DNA of 64,000 nt, taken from Monosporascus cannonballus (taxonomy: Eukaryota > Ascomycota > Sordariomycetes > Xylariales). Under the pieces are notes generated by a model that was not told where the DNA came from, made no database searches, and saw only the letters and a program-made list of their open reading frames with translations. The stretch's first letter is position 1; the number at the start of each line of letters is the position of its first letter. Positions 22,632 through 35,700 of the stretch are shown here, piece by piece. The position numbers were made by a program, and so were the translations under genes. The DNA is taken from the NCBI GenBank assembly GCA_004154925.1, contig QJNS01000313.1:1-64000 (forward strand). The letters run 5' to 3'.

Positions 22632-23404
22632 TATCACGCTAATTTCCGGGTGATCAGGCCGAGCTTACTTTCACATTTGTCGCTCAGCTACGAAAATAGA
22701 CCAACAACCCAACCATGACACTGCCATTCGCTTCCGAAGTTGTTTCTTACAAAGAACTTACTTAATCTAACTGTATTCTAAAGGCTTTGGAGATATGCAG
22801 GTTTTCTGCAGGCTGATGCTCCCTGCATCAGTACAGGCCGACTGGCTCGTCTTCGTCTTCCTCCTCGCTCTGCAACCTCGGCGTTCTGCTGCTCGACCTC
22901 GAACGGTCCAATGGCTTGTCGGAAGTCTTCTTCGAAGGAAACGGTATAAAGAATTATTTATTAATATTACCAATAAATGTAGTCAAACTTCCTTAGGGAC
23001 CGGCTTTTATAGTAACATATATGCAAGTAAAACGTAAGGGCTGGGCCAGTTAACCAATTATTAAACCTAGTTGCACGGTTTAAATTGCAAGAAGTTTCGC
23101 GGATTCTACGAATGAATATTTTAGTTACATTAAATAATATTAAATGTACTTCATGTATGGAATTTTTTTAAAAGAAATGCTGATGCCTTTGCCCTGAATA
23201 TTAAATTGTGGTATTTTGCGACTAATTAAGGATGTTTGTCGCTTACGGCCTATAGCTAGAATAGCTGGAAGCCCTAGCCGCCACCTGTAAACAAAAATTG
23301 GGACATAGCAGGGGCCTCAGCTTCGATTCCATGTACTCTGTAGTGTCGATGGTCCAACCTTTTTGCCATTTCTTTGACCACTATAAAACACCAATTAGTA
23401 CTTG
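22632..23404. other. Left part of GC-normal island, with LTR remnant
   Basis: Non-RIP sequence. A short piece of gypsy LTR edge (AACCAATTATTAAACC) occurs near 23.05-23.07 kb. No gene is called, and ORFs at 22767-23037 overlap in opposite directions without recognisable features. Confidence 0.5.
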
Positions 23405-23453
23405 TTATCTTTGGAAGCCTTGGGGGGTGATATGGCGGTTGTGAAAGTGAACT

Positions 23454-23963
23454 TCACTGAGCTGTGGACCCCAGACGGCATTTCCGAGTTCGATACAAAC
23501 AGGTAGTATGGACATAGGCCAGGCATTCACCTAACTTTTCGAATGATTCACTTACCACCCATCCGCTTTGATTCGGCCCGCACGCTTCTTCCAGTCTGTT
23601 GTAGACCTCCTCGATTTCCTCATACCTAATGGGTGCTTTGTGTACCCACCAGCAGTTGCATATCCACAATGCCACATTCTGGTGTGCATATTTTATCACA
23701 GATCTCGGCATGATCGCCATATCTGGGCTATACTTGAAGGGTACATGCTTCAATATTTCGAGATCGCTGGCGTCAAGGTCCACGCCGGTGCATCGAAGTT
23801 CAGTAACGGGAATTATGTGTGGGTAGTCTGGTGTGGGTTTCGATGTCGAATTTTCAGTCCTTTCTTCCCAAAATTGACCTGGACCCAGGTCGTCTTCTTC
23901 CTCCGCGCTACCCATCACCGCTAGGAGGACTCCGGCGCTTAATATTATCGAGAACAGACGCAT
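23454..23963 (-). CDS. Small secreted protein, candidate effector
   Basis: From the inner ATG the protein begins MRLFSIILSAGVLLAVMGSA followed by an acidic EEED, a textbook signal peptide with a likely cut after GSA. The longer in-frame start 39 codons upstream would bury this signal and is not preferred. The mature part has about eight cysteines, including CNCWW and the segment YEEIEEVYNRLEEACGPNQ before SGWV. I associate this layout with small secreted proteins of plant-interacting ascomycetes, but assign no named family. An alternative model uses the gtaagt directly after SGWV (donor at 23555) and an acceptor at 23462, giving a shorter C-terminus that ends at 23405. The gene sits alone in a GC-normal island between two RIP blocks. 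Confidence 0.6.
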   Translation of the reverse strand: MRLFSIILSAGVLLAVMGSAEEEDDLGPGQFWEERTENSTSKPTPDYPHIIPVTELRCTGVDLDASDLEILKHVPFKYSPDMAIMPRSVIKYAHQNVALWICNCWWVHKAPIRYEEIEEVYNRLEEACGPNQSGWVVSESFEKLGECLAYVHTTCLYRTRKCRLGSTAQ

Positions 23964-26884
23964 TCTCCTATTGGTCCCGTCAGGGAGTGTAATGATTAAA
24001 AGGATAGTCCTCAGGGAAGTAAGAGTCTGTTCAAGGTTACGTTGCTTTACTTGGAACTCGTCCTGATATTTATAAACCATTATGCTACTGTTAAACTTTT
24101 GACAGCAGGGGTATTTCCAGTATTAAGCTAGGCTTCGCAACAAGGTTATCGCAAGGATTTAGCCAGGTGCTGCAGCAAACATATTAAACCCGCGGAAATG
24201 AATCGAAAAGCTCCTATTAAGTTTCGTAAGCAAGATAGCGAGCGGTATGTGCTCGCGGATCATCCCCCAGATGGATGTGCTAAGTGCCTGCTTATGATCT
24301 CGTGTTTGTTCTCGGCCGCTGTGGGCGTTTCGGTTTTGGCAAAGCCCGGAGTCATCCAATCGCCGTCGGTTGCAGTCCTGAGAGTTCGGAGGCCTTGAAG
24401 ATATCCCTGCTATAGCCTAAGTGGCGAGACTTCGTCGGATGATATATAGTTTTCCTCTGCCATTTAGGTGCATCATGAGATTCCCTTAATAACCACCTAA
24501 TCGGCGGATGCGGGGGGGCCGCAGAATCCTTCACACTGTCAGAATCGCGATGTTACATTCCGACCCCCTGGGACCAGCATGATATCTGTGATGCTGTACC
24601 TGTCTGGGTCTGTAAGTACAATATGAACTTCTTTAAGGGGCAGTACTCTGGTGAGCGGTATAGAAGTTGGAAAGTCTATCTTCAGTTGCTTCAAATTTTT
24701 ACGGTCGCCTCAGCATAGTGACTAAAATTTGTCGGCCTTGAGCAAGTCATATCGGTATTGACAAGGAGGAAGTGCGTGGATTTGCTCGAGAGTTGCATCG
24801 GCCACCGTAACCTATCTCGTTTAGGTTTGAACTTTACGATGTTAGATCCGACGACTTCTAGGCCCGGCATCACCTCTACCCTGTTTTCGACTCCTTCCGT
24901 TGCGCTGTTAGTAAGAGCGCGTGGGCGTTTGGTCGTAAACATATTCCGGGAGATGGTAGTGATTTGAATTACAATTCGAGGTGACAATGATGAAGTCGAG
25001 TCGTTTGAACATGGAGTAGAGCCTAGAAGCTATATAAATATACCTATACAGAGCCCTAGAACTTGTAGGGACACATAATCCTTAATCGTGTGTTAGTGAG
25101 CCCTTTCCCACATAGGTAGGCTGTAGCGTTATGCTTTAGAAAACGACTGTTGTACCCCTCATAATATTTGCATCCCGGTAATCGTGTCAACCGGGATCCT
25201 GCTACCGATTGTGGGGGAACTGTTAGGAACGAGAAAATAGACTATCCTAGGATTGGTTGCACCAGTCGACAACAGGGAGGTGGTGTCTGGACTGGGTCTC
25301 AAAGTCCGCGTCGTACGTTAAGTCAGTCGGTTCACACACTACGTTGCCAATGACCCGTCGATTCTAGGTTTGGTCTTAGAGCATAGAATCAACTCAAGCA
25401 GAACCTTCCAAGAGCTAAGGCTGTCCGCTAGTGTGCATTTCTGTTAGATTCGGATGTTGCACCATACGCCATTAAGCATATGTCGGCTTTCCGACCAGGT
25501 AACTGACCGAAAACTGTATGCGAGAGACATGCCACTGCGCCGAATGGGTGTCCTGTGGAGGTTACCGTACCCTATCAATATATGGGCTAATAGCCTTCTG
25601 CATAGAATCAACTTTCCTGAGCCATGGAGTCTTTTGTGGGATACGCATAAGGAGGTTGAATCGATGATTGGGGGAAATGATGCTATATTGGACATGGTCT
25701 AGCAGCGATGGTCCCCGGCCGTCATTTTATATATGACAGCATTACACGATACACTCCCACAAGGTCCGACCAGAGCTGACTTCCCAGACTCGAGTGTTAA
25801 GAGTAGCCGGCCGGCAAAGGAGTCCTTACCAGACGGTTTGGCGGGACGCCGGAAGCTATGTAAGTAGCGTGCGCCGACTTAAAATTGCGTAGTGACTTAG
25901 AAGTTATCATTGTCGCAATTAAGATGAGCCCTTGGATTAGGTGATGTAGACATATGTTATCAAAGCGCAGTAGCAGCCGGCCCTTCACCCCCCGATCAAG
26001 GCTGTCACTTGATCACTTGGTTAATTCAGTATAGGGGACGAGAGAGTCAGTGGAAGTATTGTCGCAGTTAATAGAGCCAATGCATGTGGATCCCGCGCAA
26101 GATGTCCAATAATTAAACTAGGACAATTTCTCTGGGGGCCAGTTCCTCCTGGGATAAGTACCTATAGGGGTAAGACGCCCTGCTCCTTGGGTATATACAT
26201 ATATGCGTAGTCCCCCAAGGCTCAAGTCTGGCCACTTAGTATGGAATCCGACAGGTATTCGACTTGTATTTAAGAGTCGAGTCCCCGGAAGCCACCTACG
26301 ACGCTGTTCTTGGATCTTGTCCCCAACCGATTGGCTGCGGCCATTTTTGCACCCTACCTCAGCGTACACTTCCTTTCGCTTTATTTTGTGGATAAACTCA
26401 ACATGCCCATATACTCTATCCTTCCACAGCGCTTTGAAGAATGGCATGAGAAGGCCGTGGCGCGGGGCGGAAAATATGAGCGGCATGTAACAATGACCGC
26501 AGGCCAGCTACAAGTGTGGCTGCCCAGGGGTAACTGCTGGAAAGGTAACTGGATTTGTCTAAATAATCGAACACCTACGAGACGCTAAGGATCGCAATTA
26601 CTAAGTTCAAACGCTAGAGCCTTTATCCCATTATGTAACTTCAGTCTTCCTATACAACCTAGCCTTAACAGCTGAACAGTAGCTAAGTTTTGGATTCGTT
26701 AAGGGTCCAGTATTAAGCACCTTCTATATCGCTTTCTCTTAGCAACAGCTATATTCTAACGTATTAAAGAAGTCTTTACAGCCTTACCTGTTTTCGATAA
26801 AAATATTAAATGTTATTAGTATTGTTAATTTTTCAAACTTTTTCAAGTTGAATAATTAAAATTAAACGCTAATTATATAATAAG
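23964..26884. other. Right part of GC-normal island, no gene recognised
   Basis: Several ORFs of 60-120 codons occur (for example 24691-24987 minus, 26118-26486 minus and 26310-26588 plus). They conflict in frame and strand and show no recognisable domains. Degenerate gene relics are possible. AT content rises after about 26.6 kb. Confidence 0.5.
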
Positions 26885-26970
26885 TATAATGGCTAGGGGC
26901 TTAACCAATTATTAAATCTAAGTTGTACGGGTTTATGATGGCAGAAATGTCGTGGAATTTTAAGTAATGA
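26885..26970 (-). repeat. Gypsy LTR edge fragment
   Basis: The block GGCTAGGGGCTTAACCAATT with ATTAAATCTAAGTTGTACGG is the outer edge of the reverse-oriented gypsy LTR. It is broken off after about 85 bp and lies just outside a second, longer copy that starts at 27026. Confidence 0.6.
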
Positions 26971-27025
26971 ATATATGTTACGACCTGACAAGTGTTATAG
27001 CTACACCATACCATTACGCCACAAG

Positions 27026-27550
27026 TGTAACGGCTTGGCGGTTTAACCAATTATCAAACCTTAGTCGTACGGTTTTATGTTGGCAGGAGTATCGTAGGAA
27101 ACTGAGCAATAAATATAATAACGTATCACGTTTCGTAATTCCAAGGATGTCTTAGATAACGATATTTTATTACAAGCTAAAGTTATCTAAACTTATGAAA
27201 ATAATACACGTATATATTTGTCATAGAAAAGGGCACCCCTGGCTAGGGTCTTCGGGTGATTGTTATTCCCTTCCGGAGCCCTATATCAGTGGATCGCCCA
27301 CAACAAGTGGGATCAACGCTTTCTAGCTTTAGACAAGTCAATATATCCTCAAGAGCTGTGCACCTGATTCTTAGTAAGTGTGACAATATTTTAATCCGAT
27401 TTACTGGCTTACTACTAAAAAGTTGGTAATCCGGCTTATTAGCTTATTACTAGTAAGTTAGTAATTCGTTACGTAATCTGCTCTATCGCGCATTTGTGGT
27501 TAGGTCGTAGCAGACCATTTCTAGAAACCGTGGCTCGTTGGGCTATAACA
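27026..27550 (-). mobile_element. Gypsy LTR in reverse orientation, interrupted by a short insertion
   Basis: It starts TGTAACGGCTTGGCGG and ends GGCTATAACA. Its right part is the reverse complement of the LTR at 20904-21256. The LTR is split at 27219-27385 by the 167-bp TG...CA element, whose 5-bp duplication (ATATT) is clear, so the insertion came after this LTR. The flanking acaag at 27021-27025 could be the outer target site. Confidence 0.7.
27219..27385 (+). mobile_element. 167-bp TG...CA insertion with 5-bp TSD, copy A
   Basis: It starts TGTCATAGAAAAGGGCACC and ends TTAGTAAGTGTGACA. The five bases ATATT are directly repeated on both sides (27214-27218 and 27386-27390). Its only other copy in the window, at 52511, has the same length and differs at seven sites, all transitions. 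TG...CA ends and a 5-bp duplication fit a solo LTR or a very short LTR-type (TRIM-like) element. It has no coding capacity. GC content is normal, in contrast to the AT-rich host DNA. Confidence 0.8.
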
Positions 27551-29005
27551 TGATTTTCTCTTTTTACAAATTTTGCCCTTAAGATTTCTATTTTTTCGGT
27601 AAGCTTTGTATATTTATCCAATATATCTTCCGGTATATTTAAACGCCGTTTTCACAAATCCGAATAAAGATTTGCTTTAGCTAATTTAATTAAATTTCAA
27701 AGTTTTAACGTAATACTTTATTTTTTCTATTTTATTCGACAACTTAATTACCAAATAATAAACGTGAATTTTTATTATAAAAAATATATTTATCGAAATC
27801 GTTCGTATAACGAAATAAAAATCCTTATTTCTATAATTAATCGTTATATTATAAGGTTAAAAAATTAAAAAAGGAAAAATTAAAAACCGAAAAATCTTTA
27901 TTTAAAACTTTTACGCGTTTTTTTCGTATACGTCGTTAACTCCGGCGTTATTAATCCTAAGGTGCAAAACTTATTAATCGTACTTTTTAATTCTTAAACG
28001 ATTTTAACGACCTTATTTATTTGAAATTAGAATTTATGGTCAAGGTACAAGCCTTAGATAAGGTAAACGTTATTAATTAAAATACAGTGGACTAAGAATT
28101 TCCTTCCATAGATCTTATAAATTGGAATACCATTATTTCGAGTAGTTCCGTCGTTATTAGTAAAACTTCTTTAATAGACGTTAGGCGCTAATAACGTTTT
28201 TGGCGGATTTCTAGGTATTTTCGAAATCCGGGTGCTTTTTTTACATAATTAAATATTAGATAAATCCGTTTTTCTTTTCTTATATCGAAAATTTTTCTAC
28301 CTTATATACCTATTCGTTTTTCATTTCTATATCGTTTTATACCGTATATATTTTTATTATACTCGTTATTAATTCGAATAAAAAATATAAAAAGTTAAAT
28401 AAAGTTCAAATTTTAATAAAAATTTTATTTAATAATTATTTTCTAAGATTTTCTTGGCGATTCTATATAAACCAATATAATTAAAATGGAGTTTTCTGTT
28501 AAATCGTTTTATTTAAATATTTTTATAGCGAAAAAAACTATTTTTCCCTGTTCGAAAATTTATCCTTTTAACTTTTTCTGATTATAATATTTATTTAATT
28601 ACATATAAATTCTAATATTATGTTTATCTTTTAATGTAATTATTATAATTATTCTGTTTTAAGAATTATTTTAATATTAATTAAATTATTATTATATATT
28701 TCTTTTTATAAATTTCTAAACTAAAATCAAAATTTGTATTCGTTGCTATTATCTTAATACTTTTATAGTAACTAACATTATATATTAATTATACAATTAA
28801 TAATTGTTTAAATCAATTATTTTATTAATAGTTAATATAATATTTTAAAGAAATTCTAGAATTTAATTTTTTATTTTATTTATCTATTTTTCTAAAGTTT
28901 AATTCTGCTAAATAATTTATAATTTAAGCCGATTTATGTTATAAGGCCTTAACGAAACTTAAATGCAAATATCGATCTTTTATTTAAAATAATTTCTATT
29001 AATAA
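27551..29005 (-). mobile_element. RIP-mutated gypsy 3' region with antisense ORF relic
   Basis: Minus-strand reading gives the decayed chromodomain near 28.33-28.17 kb and integrase to its right. Plus-strand sequence at 27.75-28.1 kb resembles the antisense ORF at 20371-20691 (Y-x-N-R-S-Y-N, then INRYI). The right limit is the start of the next LTR. Confidence 0.6.
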
Positions 29006-29439
29006 TGTTATAACCCAACATCCTTAGCGCATCTAGAAACAGTTAAGATAAATGGAGTAGAAAAAAAGGTCACGTAACAGGATTATTGAGATCATTACGA
29101 AATCCACGAAAAACTGGATTATTAGAATTATTGCGAAATCAAGGAAAAATAGAATCATTAAGATTATTATCAAATTTACAAAAACTCGAATTATTGAGAT
29201 TATTACGATATTAAAATAATTTAAGCAAAATAAATAATAATATTTAATATATATACGCTTATTATTTTTTATAATTTAAATAACTGTAGGTTATAATAAT
29301 AATTCGTTATTTCAAACACCTTTAATATTACAAAACGTAATATGTTCTTATACTTATTACTTAGTTTCTTACGATATTTTTATTATCATAAACCGGTATA
29401 ATTAATATTTAATAATTAATTAAACTTTTAGCCGTTATA
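29006..29439 (+). mobile_element. Gypsy 5' LTR, left arm of the palindrome
   Basis: It starts TGTTATAACCCAACATCC and ends GCCGTTATA. It aligns with the LTR at 41919 (TATCATGGCCCAGCC...), with RIP-type changes. It carries degenerate direct repeats of a GATTATT/ATTACGAAATC unit near 29.08-29.2 kb that correspond to GATCGCTGGCGAATCCAGC units in the less mutated LTR at 48259. Confidence 0.65.
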
Positions 29440-32400
29440 TATTATAAACTTGTATTTAATAATACCGTTAAACTTTGAGCAATATCGCCGACATTATGTT
29501 TACCAGCAAATATCGTAAATGGCCCATTTACCAGGTCCCTAGTAACCCGAATATTAAAATAGAATCTAAAAAAAAACAATTTTGTTTTTTTCGCGAAAAA
29601 TTTTCTAACGCCTAAATACTATAAATAAACGTATTATTTAGCTTAAGAAAAACAATAATAACCTTACGACAACCTTTTAAACTGCCTATAAAAAACTTAA
29701 AGAAAAAAGAAAAACTTCTAAAACCGGAAAATTCTTTCGAACAAACCAGGTTATATAGTTAAATACTACTAAGGAACTAAGAAAAATCCTTAAACCTCCT
29801 AAACCAGAACTTTTTGACGCAACCGTGATTAAATTATAATTATTTTTAACTTAATACCGAACATATTTTGAATATTTTCTTATTCGATTAATTACGCTTA
29901 TTATATAAATTAAATTAGTAATCGGATAATTTATCGAAAATACGGCTATTTCATTTAAGCCCGTTACAAAACAAATACGTTATTTTATTAATTAAAATAT
30001 AAAACCCGGAAATAATACAAATTTATAATAATTACGAATAATTTAAATAAATATTAGCGAAATTTTTTAATTAATAAATAAAAAAAAATTAAAAGCTGAA
30101 ATATAAATCTAATAAATATAACAAAAAACATTAATATCTAATTACGATAATACGTTCGTTTAATTAGCTTTTAAATTATATTGAGGGTAAAAAAAATTAA
30201 TAATTGAGTTTTTTAACGGGCTAAAAAAATATAGAAAAAGTTTTTTTAAATTCGATCGGCCTAATTATTTATTAAATTATATCGTTATAATAATTAAGAT
30301 TAACGATCGATAATACGTATAACGTATTAAAGGTACTAAAGGAGAAAATAATAACAAATTTCGATATACGATTAATATTAACGTTTTTTAATGCGGTAAT
30401 ATATTTTGCTGTACAAAACTAAAACTTATAAAATTAAAAATTATTTACAAAACAAAATTAAAGCCAAACTAAATGCTTTAATTACAACAAAATAAGGTAT
30501 AAAATAACGTAATGTAAAGTACTTAAGAAACCCCGTTAAAATAACTGAAAACCTGTACCGAAAGGATAATTTAAAGAAAATTAATAAATTAAACACAAAT
30601 CTATTAACATAATTTAGCCTAAGTACGTATTAGATCTTTTATAGCGAAAAGTCTAATAACGGCTATTACGATAAAAGATTTGACGAAAAATGCAAAAAAC
30701 TAAAAAACTAATTTAATAGGTATTACGAACATAACAAAAAACATTATAAGCATAATTACGTAAATACAAGGATTAGATAAAGAAAGTTTATCCCGGAATC
30801 CCTACTTGATACAGTAAAATATATGCTATATATTGCCGACGACGAAAATATCTCGATTACAAAAAATAAAAACAATATTTCCATAAACGGATTACCCGTA
30901 TATATTATGAAAAATTCGACTTTTTAAACCGTACTAGAAATAATAAAAACAATAAATAATAATATCGATATTTTCGATTTATAGCCTCAGAAAATATTTA
31001 ATAATTGGCCGAAATAAAAAACTGGTCCGAAAAGAAGTAATACTTATAGGAAAACCTTTTTTATCATTATTAATAATGCGATTAATAAACAAAAAAAAAC
31101 TTAATTTAGCATATAATGGAAAAATACTGCCAAAAAGCTATTATAAATTTGTATTTTCAATTAATATTCATTATAAACCATTATAAAAAAAGGTTATTAA
31201 GGAAAAAATACGTAAATTTATAAACGAATTTTAAAACGACGATTACAATAACGTATAATAAGATATAGTTGCAAATATAAGAAAATGATTTACTTATTAA
31301 AGAAAAGAATTATAACAAAATTAAAAACAATTAATATAATTCGAAAAAATAATATGTCGGTAATAACAATAAATATAACACCTTAACGCGCTAAATATCG
31401 AAATATAAATAAGGTTCAATAAATTCTAAAACAAGTTATAAAAAAGGTTACTTATAAAAAAGCCGTAAAATAACGAAACTTAGAAAAGTTAAAAAAAACT
31501 CCTAAAAAAGATTTTGAATACGACGATAAAAACTATTAATAACCTTATTACTTTAGATATACGAATCGGAACGTACTGGTATACTGTAATAATGGATTAC
31601 GGAACTCTGGGCGAGAATTATATTATACTGGATATAGTAAATAAGCTTAAATTACTATAAAAATACAAATTAAAACCTTACATAACGACAAATGCCAAAA
31701 GTTAGAAATTCGCTTAAGATAACGGGAAAATTATACGCAAAATTAATTACTTCAAGATTTTTGTTTAAAAACAATATTAAATAATTAATTTCGATATCGT
31801 TTTATTTAAGAAATACGATATAATCTTAGAATTATTATAAATATTAATACGAAATCTTAATTAATAATAGAATTAATTAAGTAAGGTTTATTTTGTACTT
31901 TATTAGCGGACAAAAAAAAGAAAATTAAGATTTTAATATTCGATCGAAAATAACGACGAATATAGACATAAAAATACGACAAAAACTTTATCACCTAAAG
32001 AAATAAAAGATAAGAAAAAAGGAGTATTAAAAAGAATACGACATATCGTTATTACTATCAAAACGAAATTAAAGAAACTAAATAAAGATTTAAAATAATA
32101 GCTTCAAAATTTAAAATATCAAATTAATATATTATTATAATATTATAAATACGAATAACTTTTTAAAAAACAACTTCATACGAAGTTATTAGAATATAAC
32201 GAATAAAATTATGAAATAACACTTAAAGAAAGATTTTCGACGAAGTTTTATCCTATTTATAATCTTAGCGGAAACGAATTATGTATTTTTAAAAGGTATT
32301 TGAAAAATCGGTTATAAAAAGAATAAATTTAACTCTTAAAGTTATTAACAAAATACCTTATATTTTTCGTATCGAAAAAGAACGAAACATTACGACTTAT

Positions 32401-32715
32401 AAATAACTATTAACAACTAAATAATATCATTATTAATGATCGAATATTATTATCTTTAATTATAGAAATAAAAAACTGAATTTACGAAATTAAATAATTT
32501 ATAATATTCGAATTTAAAAATAGATGTAATCTTATTAAAATTAAAAAAATACAAATAAAAATCAGCCTTTAGTATAAAATATAGATTATTTAAGTATTTA
32601 ATTATATTAATAAGATTTACGAACGCATTAATAATTTTTTAACATATAATAAATTATATATTACAAAATTATTTCGAAATTTTCGTTATATATTATTTCG
32701 ATAATATTCTTATTT
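29440..32715 (+). mobile_element. Gypsy gag-protease-RT region, plus strand, RIP-mutated
   Basis: The sequence runs parallel to the 42.3-45.4 kb element: the same post-LTR segment (GTTTACCAGCAAATATCG), gag-like remains, the protease-region segment atacgaatcggaacgtactgg near 31.56 kb, and the RT catalytic region near 32.69 kb (tatttcgataatattc). It stops at the RT core and meets an oppositely oriented copy at about 32.715 kb. Confidence 0.65.
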
Positions 32716-35700
32716 TTTCTCAAACTTTGAAACCGGTAATAGTTATAATTCTTTAAAGGATTTATATTACTATATTTCAGCTTTATTATAAAGGTTATAT
32801 TTTCATCGTAATTTTTAAATTATTATTTTTATTTTAAGAAAATAACAAGTACGATAAAGCTATTTTAAAGTTTTATAAATTCTTAGATATTTATATAATA
32901 AATGTTTATATTTCTCGCGTATAAACCTTGTTTTATAATTTTTACAATCTATAACTTTTTTAATTCTGTATTTTTTAGGAAATTATTATTATATTTTTTA
33001 CTTCCTTTCATACATATTGTATAATATAATCTATATCGTTTTAATTTATTATAAACGCAAATATCCTTTTGCTATACTATCGAAAATTATATAATTAACT
33101 TTCATTAAATTTTCTTTAAAATTTAGTTGTTTACTAAGATATTAATTTTGTCATGTTTTTGAACCTTTTTTTATAAATAATAACAAAGTTAAAATTTGTT
33201 ATTTCTTTTCTATATATCGCAATTATCGTTTGGTAAGTTTTTTTAGTTATAATAAAACGAGTAGGACTTTAATAATCTGTATAGATCCTAATCTAATAGA
33301 TATCTTCTTTTAAGAAATATCTGAATTTCGAAACGCTATAATAATAGCGATATGCTTTTTATTTGAAATAATAAAATTAAGTTTGGTTTGTTTAAAATTA
33401 GACGAAAATAATATAATAAAATATAATTTGCTTTAATTATTTTGTTATCCGATTACCGCGTTTAATATATAATCCGCAATATTAGTTTTTAACTTTACAA
33501 AACATATTAAATTATATATAATTAAGATTAATTCGTTAATAATCGCATTTGTAATTTTTAAACCCTTTTTACTATTTATAATATTTATATAAGCTTTTTA
33601 TTTAGTAAAATAAAATAGAAATATAATAATTTTGCCAATATTTCGGATAACCTTCTTATAATAATTTACGAATATAAAAAGTATTTGTACTTTTTTAATT
33701 GTTATTAATGTTTATTGTATTGTATTTATTACGATACTTTAAAGGTTGTTTCTAATATATTCCGAGATAATAATATTTTACAAATATTTTAATTTTTATT
33801 TATAAACTTTAAAAGATTTTATAAATGTATTTTATACATATATTTTCCGTTTTAGATTAAATAATAATATCGTCTAAATAGTACATACTAAAAATATCGA
33901 GATATTTTGGTAATATATAATTAATTATTTCTTAAAATATTACTAATATATTCGTAAATCTCATTAATATAGTCAAATATTTTATTAATCTCTATTTTAT
34001 TTTAAAAACTATTTTTTCATTATATTGTTCCTTAATTTTAATAAAATCATATTTATTTTTATATTCGAATGTTTTAAATTATTTAGTTCCGTAAAATCGG
34101 TTTTTTTATTTTCGCAATTAATAACAATAATATTTAATCGTTATTAATAATATCGTTTAACGATTAATTATTAACTACAAATTGTAATTTGCTATTTTTT
34201 AAGTACGAAAAATATAAAGTACTTTGTTAATAATTTTAAAAGTTGAATCCATTTTTATAACCAATTTTTTAGGCATTTTCTAAAAACGCGTAATTCGTTT
34301 CCGTTAAAGTTATAAATCAGATAAAATTTGGTCGATAAACTCTGTTTTAAGATTATTTTATAATTTTATTCGTTATGTTCTAATAATTTCATATTAAGCC
34401 TTTTTCTAGAAAGGTGTTCGTATTTATAATATTATAATAACATATTAATTAAATTTTCTAATTTTTAAGGCTGTTATTCTCAATCGTTATTTAATTACTT
34501 AAAGTTTCTTTTAAAAATAATAACAATACGTCGTATTTTTTCTAATACTTAATTTGTTTGTTATATTATATTTTTTTAGGTAATAAGGTATTTATTATAT
34601 CTTTATACCTGTATTTATTACTATTTTCGGTCGAATATTAAGATTTTAAACTTTTTCTTTTTTATTTATTAACGAGATATAAGGCGAATTTTGCTTGATT
34701 TATTTTTTTATTAAATAAAATTCTGCACTGATATATCTATAATAATCAAAAGATTATATCGTAATTTTCAAATAAAACGATATCGAAATTAAGTATTTAG
34801 TATTGTCTTTGAATAAAAATTTAGAAAACATTAATTTCGCATAAAACCTTTTTATTATCGTAAGCAAATTTCTAATCTTCGATATTTATAATTCTGTAAA
34901 TGTTTATTTTATATCTTTATAATAATTTAAGCTTATTAACTATATAAAGTACATTATAATTTCCGTTTAAAGTTTCGTAATTTATTATTGTAATATGCTA
35001 GTACGTTTTGATTTGTACTTCTAAAATAATAAAATTATTAACGGCTTTTATCGTGGCATTAAAAGACTTTTTTAAAAATCTTTCTTAATTTTTCGAAATT
35101 TCGTTATTTTACCGCTTTTTTATAGCAAACCTCTTTTTAATTCCCCTTCGAATTTATCGGTCCTTATTTATATTTTTTATATAATATACTAAATTACTAT
35201 ATTTATCGTTTTTATCGGCGTATAGTTTTTTTAAATTATAATAATAATTTTTAGTTTTGTTATAAGTTCGTTTGTAGATAAATTGATTTTTATATAATAT
35301 TTTATATTTTATCAGCTGTTTTATGATTTATCCATTTTCTAATATAGTTTTTAAGTTAATTGTTGAAAATTTTTTTTAAATCATGATTTTTTAATATGTA
35401 TATTAAATGCTAATTAAATATAAAAATATTTAATAATCTTTTAGTAATATATTTTTAAAATATATTAGATTAACCTTTTCAGAAATTAGTAATTATACTA
35501 ATTATAAAATTAAAGAGTTTTTTTAACAGCACTACTTTTTTTCTACTTAATTTCATTAAATTATTCGTTTATTAATATTAGTTTATAGAGTAATAATTCG
35601 AAAATATCGATATTATTATTTATTTACCTTATTATCTTCGATTTAAATAGGAAAGTTAAATTTCTTTTTGCATATATATACGATATATTAATAAATAAAT

